A stretch of 38,950 nucleotides of DNA. It comes from Clostridium sp. CAG:510. Its GTDB lineage: Bacteria; Bacillota; Clostridia; Lachnospirales; Lachnospiraceae. The DNA lies in contig FR880820.1 of NCBI GenBank assembly GCA_000434615.1, positions 1-38,950 on the forward strand. The letters are read 5' to 3'. Shown in pieces: positions 33,497-38,950 of the stretch. Made by a program: the position numbers and the translations under genes. The notes beneath the pieces are model-generated. The model was not told where the DNA came from, ran no database searches, and saw only the letters and a program-made list of their open reading frames with translations. Position 1 is the first letter of the stretch. Each line of letters opens with the position of its first letter.

Positions 33497-33525
33497 TATT
33501 CTATGTACACAGGCATGTCAATGTT
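33497..33525 (-). promoter_or_regulatory. Sigma-K-like promoter for the Cys-rich gene
   Basis: On the minus strand AACA (33522-33525), 16 bp, then CATAGAATA (33497-33505) matches the sigma-K pattern AC-N16/17-CATANNNTA. A TTGACA at 33516-33521 also exists, but the matching -10 would be TAAACC, a poor sigma-A site. Confidence 0.45.
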
Positions 33526-33563
33526 TCCACATGATTAAAAAATTTTTTGCAAGACAAAAATGC

Positions 33564-33591
33564 TTGAATAAATTAAAAGATATAGTAAAAT
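33564..33591 (+). promoter_or_regulatory. Promoter of the sortase gene
   Basis: TTGAAT (33564-33569) and TAAAAT (33586-33591), 16-bp spacer, about 40 bp upstream of the start. Confidence 0.65.
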
Positions 33592-33631
33592 AGTACTTGT
33601 ATATGTATGTGTAGAAAGAGAAACAGGAGAG

Positions 33632-34804
33632 ATGCCCGTGTACGAAGCAGCAGGCAGACAGTTCCGGACGGAAGCCGACTATAAGTTAGCTCTGCATGAT
33701 AAAGCAGAGATTGAAAAGATAAAAAAGCAGAGGAATACAGATACGCCGGAGCAGATTGATGCCCTGCTTGCCGATATTGCACAGGGGAAAATCCGGCTGT
33801 ATACCATTCTGAAAGAGGACTTTACGGAAGAACTGCAAGATAAAAAGGAAACTCTCCTAAAGGCAGGAGATGGCTTTGGAAAAGAAGACAAACGAAAGAA
33901 ACCTGCCGGCAGACAGAGGGCATCCTCCGGAAAAAGCAAATCCCATACTTCCCTGGATGAATTTGATGCGGATATGCAGAAGCGGATTTTAAGGGAAATG
34001 AAAAAGCGGGAGCATATCCGGAGGGGCATTGTGGCGGTGTGCAGCCTGTTGGTTGTGGGAAGCCTTGCCTACCTTGCAGACTATTCCTACCGGACAAAAA
34101 GGCTGGATGATTATGCCGCCATACAAAAGAACCTGAAAAACACCGCACTTACCACTCCGGAAACACCGGAAACACCGGAAACACCGGTCATTCACTATGA
34201 TGATGACACGGCGGATACACTTCCGGATATTCTGCCGGAGTATCAAACTTTATATAGTTTGAACAAAAGACTAATCGGATGGGTAAAAATTGACGATACA
34301 TATATAGATTACCCAGTACTTCAGACTGTGAACAACGATTACTATCTGAACCATAATTTTGACCAGGAGGAGGACAAAAACGGCAGCATTTTCTTAGACA
34401 AGGACTGCAGCATTTATCCCCGCTCCACAAACCTCATTCTGTACGGCCACCATATGAGAAGCGGCAGAATGTTCGGACAGCTCAACAAATACAGCTCCGA
34501 AAAGTTTTACAAAGAGCATAAATACATCCAGTTTGATACTATTTACGAAAAAGGCACTTACGAAGTGATGTATGTGTTCCGCTCCAAAATTTATGAGGAA
34601 AGTGAAATCGTATTCAAGTATTACCAGTTTACGGATGCGGTATCGGAAACCGAATTTGAATCCAATATGATGCAGATGGCGGATATGTCCCTGTACGATA
34701 CGGGCGTCAGCGCCGAGTACGGAGATGAGCTTCTCACTCTGTCCACCTGTGATTACTATACCAGTGACGGAAGATTTGTTGTGGTTGCAAAGAAAATCCG
34801 ATAA
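33632..34804 (+). CDS. srtB: Class B sortase with long cytoplasmic N-terminal extension
   Basis: 390 aa, against about 240-250 for typical SrtB. Residues 1-130 are a charged, helical extension. A membrane helix follows (about 131-150, GIVAVCSLLVVGSLAYLAD), then a TPETPETPETP linker and the class B catalytic domain (about 200-390). Catalytic residues: His273 in LYGHHMRSG, Cys373 in LSTCDYY and Arg381 in DGRFVVVAKK. It would cleave sorting signals and attach proteins to the wall, or assemble pili. AGGAG at 33625-33629 is only 2 bp from the ATG at 33632 but 8 bp from a GTG at 33638, so the real start may be 33638. The large secreted protein gene begins 23 bp after the stop and is a likely substrate or partner. 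Confidence 0.92.
   Translation: MPVYEAAGRQFRTEADYKLALHDKAEIEKIKKQRNTDTPEQIDALLADIAQGKIRLYTILKEDFTEELQDKKETLLKAGDGFGKEDKRKKPAGRQRASSGKSKSHTSLDEFDADMQKRILREMKKREHIRRGIVAVCSLLVVGSLAYLADYSYRTKRLDDYAAIQKNLKNTALTTPETPETPETPVIHYDDDTADTLPDILPEYQTLYSLNKRLIGWVKIDDTYIDYPVLQTVNNDYYLNHNFDQEEDKNGSIFLDKDCSIYPRSTNLILYGHHMRSGRMFGQLNKYSSEKFYKEHKYIQFDTIYEKGTYEVMYVFRSKIYEESEIVFKYYQFTDAVSETEFESNMMQMADMSLYDTGVSAEYGDELLTLSTCDYYTSDGRFVVVAKKIR
34154..34189 (+). repeat. 9-bp tandem repeat encoding TPE
   Basis: ACACCGGAA units in tandem, about four copies with a variant first unit, encode TPETPETPETP in the extracellular linker of the sortase. In frame. Confidence 0.85.
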
Positions 34805-34827
34805 ATTTCCCGGAAAAGGAGAAAGAC

Positions 34828-37800
34828 ATGGCAAAGAAAGAAATAAAAAGGAAAAATCTGAAATTGAGGAGGAGACTGCGAAAGACATTAGGCGCTGTCT
34901 GCCTGATAACCGCACTCCTCATTGCTCTCATTCCCGTACCGGAGACGAAAGCGGCAGGGGATAAAAAATATCTCTGGGATGAGCAGATATGGAAGGGCAG
35001 CGCCGCACAGAGCAGTAGCATAATCCCTGTGGTGCCGGCTGACTGCGATACCATTTATACAACGGGTGACGGTACTTACCAGTTTGCCTTTGTCAACGCT
35101 TCCTCCACGAGTCCGGACAAGGTTGCGATTATCTTAGGCTACAACGCAGGAAACCTGGCAGACAACAAGCTGGTAATTCCCGACAGTGTGGATGCGTTTA
35201 CCAAATACAACGAAAACTTAGGCTCCCGTACCGGCTATGTAGCCGTGAGCCGCAGCCAGAAGCCTCTGTATTACAAGGCAAACGATCCGGTATACGAAGA
35301 AGATGTTTCCGGCAACCCCGTTTTGGTAAAGGAAGCGGAATTCAGAGCCTGCTATTATGCGGATTACAAGCAGTGGAGCACTCTGGATTTAGCGGATTTC
35401 TATTACCGGGACACAACGGGCGATACCAGCGGTACCGTTTATAAGGGCGATGACGGTTACAATTACCGTAAGACCGAAAGCACCGCCGAACAGTGGATTA
35501 AAAACATCACTGTTATGTACATAGGAAACCAGTCCTTAATGGCAAACCCTCTGGCAACCGGAGACGGTGCCGTACAGGAATGGGTGGTAGCGGAGCCGGA
35601 AGGTACCATCAATACCAATCCCGACAACGGTGTATTTGCCAATGAAGGAAACATCCGTACCCTTGTGGTAGGCGAAAGACTGATGGGAATCGGCAACTAT
35701 GCCTTTTACGGCTGTACCGGTCTGGAAAGCATCACCCTCGGCAACGGTCTTACCGAAATGGGACACCATGCATTTGCCAACTGCGTCAATATGGCGGCAA
35801 TCGGACTGGATTTTAATTCCCGTCTGCAGTATATTTCCGACTACACCTTCTTAAACTGCCGGGCGCTGATGGAGTTTACCCTGCCCGCAAGTGTTACGAA
35901 GATTTACGATCATGCGTTTGAAGGCTGCTCGAACTTAGGCCTTACCGCAGGCACACTGGATATTGCCGGTGTAAACGAAGGCAAGAATGTCACTCTGGAT
36001 GACCTCGGTGTATCCGTGTTCAAGGGCTGTACCAGAATTTCCGACCTGACTCTGCCGGAGTCCATTACCGGAAAAATCAACTTAAATAACTTTGAGGGCT
36101 GCAACGGCTTAAAGAGAATTAAAGTGGAAAGCCCCTATACCAACTTTGAAGGAGAATATACGGGAAAGGATCTGAATTTTCTTTCCTGGGTAGACCCCAC
36201 TTTTTATTTTGAAGCGGACGGTTCCTCCACCACGCACACCTTTACCAAGGCAAATGCCATTGCTTTTAAGTATGCGGACAGGGACTGCTATGAAATTATC
36301 AAGAGAGAAACCGCTACTGACGGTAGTACCGCAGAGCTGACCTATCAGGTCAATTCCAACAATGAGCTTTTGTACTTCAATATGAATAAGAAGGTTGCGG
36401 AAGTAACCATACCCTCCACCATAGGCCCTTACGGTATTTCCGCCATCAATTCAGGCAGCTTTTCCGGCAACTGCTTCTTAGAGAAGATTACCATTCCCGC
36501 AACGGTGCATGATATTAACGAAAGCGCCTTCAAGGGATGCCATAATTTAAAGGATGTTATTTTTGAGGATGCCAGTTCCGTACAGTATATAGGACAGAAC
36601 GCCTTTGCTACCCAGCTTGTGGACGGCGTACATGCAACCGGCTGTCCCAACGAAAGCACATACCTGAAATCCACACCGGTGCTTCGGTTTACCGGTACCG
36701 TTTCCGATACTTGCATTCCGTTTACTTATGCAATGTCTGCCGACAGTAATATCAATGCCGGCTCCCAGCCAAAGACCTACATTACCTATTTCAGCGGCTG
36801 GCCGACCAACTTGGAAGTGCAGTATGTGGTAAACCCGGATACCGGCAATGGGATGGCTACCCTGGTGGATTATCCGAGATTTAAGGAACTGACCACAAAG
36901 TATACCAAAGCCAATTATCCGTACATTACGTCTGACTATGAAGATGCGGCAAGAACGGCTGTTTCCGTTTACAACAGATGGCTGGCAGACAATTCCACGG
37001 AAGTGACAGACGATCAGTGGCGTATTATTTATGCGGCATTACAGCCGGATATTCCGAAGGGAGTAAAGGCTGTTAAACAGGGACTTTTCTCCAATGCCAA
37101 AGCAGAGAAAAATGCGGATGGAAGTTATGTTTTAAATGCGGACGGTACTTACGCTTTACGGAAGGTAGATGCTTCCGATACGCCGGATACGGAAATCCAG
37201 AACATTATATTCCGCGATATTGTGGAATTTGAACCGTATACCATCAGCGGTTGTAAGTCACTTACCCACATTGACGTGTTCAGCCCGCAAACGGTGATTG
37301 ATGATTATGCGTTTGCCTATGACTATACGACACACGGCAGCACCATGAAGGAAACGGTCGGCTCCGATTCTAACCTGACGGGATTTTTCGCTCCGACAAG
37401 TACCTCCATATCCATAGGGGATTATGCCTTCAATAACAATGTAAAGCTCACCGGTGCGACTTTTTCCGGAAGTATCAGTGAAATCGGCATATGTCCTTTC
37501 AGGGACTGCCAGGTTATGGACAATGTTGCGTTCCAGTCCTGGGATGGATATAATCCGCTGTATACCTGCGAAAAGGGTATTCTTTACGGCGTAGATGAGG
37601 GCGGCAACAAGAAGAGTATAATTGAATGCTTTGAAAGCCGCGGTCTGACCAGTACTCCCGGTACGGTAAGTGCTGACGAATTAGCCGGGGTAACGGAAAT
37701 TTACAAAGAAGCTTTTATGGACTGTGAAGGAGTAGGACAGGTGGATCTTTCCACTTCCAAAATCTCCACAGTGCCTGAGAATGCATTTAGAAATACAAAG

Positions 37801-38950
37801 AGCCTGTATTCCGTGAAGCTTCCGACCACCTGTAAGTCCATCAGCAAGTATGCGTTCCACGACAGTAACGTAAGATATCTGGAAATCCCCAGCAGCGTTA
37901 CCTACCTGGATCCGACAGCCTTCAATACTCCGCAGAATTTAAGCTCCGACGGTGATTACAAGACCATTGAGTTTTACTGTGAGGAAGGCAGTGCGGCAGA
38001 AATCTATGCAGATGAATACATCAATATCAATGTGACACACAAACCGGCCTCCACGACCTTTAAGGTTATTTTCTGGGACTATGACGGCTCCGTACTCAGC
38101 GAACAGGAGGTTTTAATCGGTATGGATGCGGTTGCACCGGCAGATCCGAAACGGGAAGGTTATGTATTTGAGGGCTGGATTCCCTCCGACTTTACCAAGA
38201 TAAGCCGCAACATGGACATTACGGCACAGTACCGTAAGATTGACTCCGAAGAAACCAAGTTTACGGTGCGTTTTATTGACTATGACGATAAGGTGCTTTA
38301 TACCCAGAAGGTAGCAGCCGGCGAAGATGCCATTCTTCCCCAGGCGCCTACCAGAACCGGATATACCTTTACCGGCTGGCGGCCTGCCATTACCAATATC
38401 CAGAAGGATACGGATGTATATGCCCAGTATGAAAAGAAAGGTTCCGGCAACAACGGAGGAAATAGCGGTGGCAACAGCGGCAACAACGGAAATAACGGCG
38501 GAAACGGCAACAACGGAAACAGCACCGTGAGCGGCGGAAATGCCAATACACTGTATACCCTGACGGTAAAGAACGGACAGGGTTCCGGCAGTTATGTGGC
38601 AGGAGCTACGGTTATTGTCATTGCCAATGAGTCGGCAAGCAACCAGCAGTTCTCCAAGTGGACCTCTGACAATAAGAGTATTAAATTTGCCAGTGATACG
38701 GTATCTGCCACAACCATGGTGATGCCTGCTGCCAACGCGACCGTTACGGCAAACTACACAAATAAAACGACGAACGGAAACGCAGGCTCCGGTACTTCCG
38801 GAAACCGTGGCAACACAAGTGTTTCCGGCGGCAACAGTACCAATAAAAACAACAACACAGGCGGCAATAAGACCGGTTCCACCGTTGTCATCGACAAAAA
38901 CGGTTTATCCAATACCGGTGTGGTTTCCGCAACGGTAAAGGGCTCTTCCG
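34828..38950 (+). CDS. Secreted BspA-like LRR / InlB-repeat surface protein (3' end beyond window)
   Basis: The frame is open from the ATG at 34828 (AAAGGAG upstream) to the window edge, 1374 codons, without a stop. A signal peptide is clear: basic KKEIKRKNLKLRRRLRK, a hydrophobic core (about 20-37), and a likely cleavage after ETKA. BspA-type LRR_5 repeats ('AF.GC..L..I.LP..V..I...AF') occur in three blocks, about residues 270-430, 535-630 and 790-1060. Two InlB B-repeats follow (about 1073-1210, GYVFEGW and GYTFTGW). Next is a Gly/Asn-rich linker (about 1210-1235), a third beta module, and another Gly/Asn/Ser/Thr-rich stretch to the edge. Such proteins are adhesins or substrate-binding surface proteins. 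A sorting signal would be past the window. The sortase gene 23 bp upstream supports wall attachment. Confidence 0.9.
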   Translation, partial: MAKKEIKRKNLKLRRRLRKTLGAVCLITALLIALIPVPETKAAGDKKYLWDEQIWKGSAAQSSSIIPVVPADCDTIYTTGDGTYQFAFVNASSTSPDKVAIILGYNAGNLADNKLVIPDSVDAFTKYNENLGSRTGYVAVSRSQKPLYYKANDPVYEEDVSGNPVLVKEAEFRACYYADYKQWSTLDLADFYYRDTTGDTSGTVYKGDDGYNYRKTESTAEQWIKNITVMYIGNQSLMANPLATGDGAVQEWVVAEPEGTINTNPDNGVFANEGNIRTLVVGERLMGIGNYAFYGCTGLESITLGNGLTEMGHHAFANCVNMAAIGLDFNSRLQYISDYTFLNCRALMEFTLPASVTKIYDHAFEGCSNLGLTAGTLDIAGVNEGKNVTLDDLGVSVFKGCTRISDLTLPESITGKINLNNFEGCNGLKRIKVESPYTNFEGEYTGKDLNFLSWVDPTFYFEADGSSTTHTFTKANAIAFKYADRDCYEIIKRETATDGSTAELTYQVNSNNELLYFNMNKKVAEVTIPSTIGPYGISAINSGSFSGNCFLEKITIPATVHDINESAFKGCHNLKDVIFEDASSVQYIGQNAFATQLVDGVHATGCPNESTYLKSTPVLRFTGTVSDTCIPFTYAMSADSNINAGSQPKTYITYFSGWPTNLEVQYVVNPDTGNGMATLVDYPRFKELTTKYTKANYPYITSDYEDAARTAVSVYNRWLADNSTEVTDDQWRIIYAALQPDIPKGVKAVKQGLFSNAKAEKNADGSYVLNADGTYALRKVDASDTPDTEIQNIIFRDIVEFEPYTISGCKSLTHIDVFSPQTVIDDYAFAYDYTTHGSTMKETVGSDSNLTGFFAPTSTSISIGDYAFNNNVKLTGATFSGSISEIGICPFRDCQVMDNVAFQSWDGYNPLYTCEKGILYGVDEGGNKKSIIECFESRGLTSTPGTVSADELAGVTEIYKEAFMDCEGVGQVDLSTSKISTVPENAFRNTKSLYSVKLPTTCKSISKYAFHDSNVRYLEIPSSVTYLDPTAFNTPQNLSSDGDYKTIEFYCEEGSAAEIYADEYININVTHKPASTTFKVIFWDYDGSVLSEQEVLIGMDAVAPADPKREGYVFEGWIPSDFTKISRNMDITAQYRKIDSEETKFTVRFIDYDDKVLYTQKVAAGEDAILPQAPTRTGYTFTGWRPAITNIQKDTDVYAQYEKKGSGNNGGNSGGNSGNNGNNGGNGNNGNSTVSGGNANTLYTLTVKNGQGSGSYVAGATVIVIANESASNQQFSKWTSDNKSIKFASDTVSATTMVMPAANATVTANYTNKTTNGNAGSGTSGNRGNTSVSGGNSTNKNNNTGGNKTGSTVVIDKNGLSNTGVVSATVKGSS

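Noticed and set aside
33234..33593. 119-codon plus-strand frame opposite the Cys-rich gene
   Set aside because: Gln/Pro-rich shadow of the Cys/Asn-rich coding strand; the minus strand has the strong ribosome binding site and the module structure.

Overview
The window looks like a chromosomal segment of a Firmicutes gut anaerobe, most likely a Lachnospiraceae (Clostridia). The inference rests on several things: clean sigma-A promoters (TTGACA/TATAAT with 17-bp spacers), strong GGAGG-type ribosome binding sites, a T-box leader on pheST, a Firmicutes-type 6S RNA, a class B sortase, a Cys/Asn/Gly-rich 'chorion class'-like small protein, and large YTGK-repeat and BspA-like surface proteins. No tRNA or rRNA gene, CRISPR array, transposase or phage gene was recognised. 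Both window ends cut through large surface-protein genes.

Layout. (1) 1-4569: 3' part of a giant repeat surface protein, whose reading frame is broken near the window edge by a 115-bp tandem duplication. (2) 4659-9752: central carbon metabolism and peptide use: citrate synthase (minus strand), a long aminopeptidase P, and ATP-dependent PEP carboxykinase. (3) 9820-10010: 6S RNA with its own promoter, followed by a hairpin terminator. (4) 10130-16986: a SpoIID/LytB-domain protein, a YihY/BrkB membrane protein, and a tightly packed signalling cassette. The cassette holds a 7TM sensor protein that appears to lack kinase motifs, an intact HisKA_3-type kinase and a NarL/LuxR response regulator. A small conserved protein of unknown function follows. 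(5) 17071-19048: a YtrA-like GntR regulator with an ABC ATPase and permease, under a strong promoter with an operator-like inverted repeat.

(6) 19056-26294: a phenylalanine T-box operon: pheS, pheT, an M18 aminopeptidase, queA, then a PilZ protein and a VanZ-family protein. (7) 26298-27389 (minus): prephenate dehydrogenase with an ACT domain, convergent with the previous operon. (8) 27632-32289: an EF-G-like GTPase with divergent G motifs, then leuS with its own promoter and a leader hairpin. (9) 32316-33466 (minus): two small conserved proteins of unknown function and a Cys-rich small protein preceded by a sigma-K-like promoter. (10) 33632-38950: a class B sortase with a long N-terminal extension, then a secreted BspA-like LRR/InlB-repeat protein that runs off the window.

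Most of the window is ordinary housekeeping. The parts worth a second look are the pseudokinase/kinase/regulator cassette with its BrkB neighbour, the frameshifting duplication in the surface protein, the 6S RNA with a symmetric element over its -35 box, the Cys-rich gene with a sporulation-like promoter, and the sortase/BspA pair.
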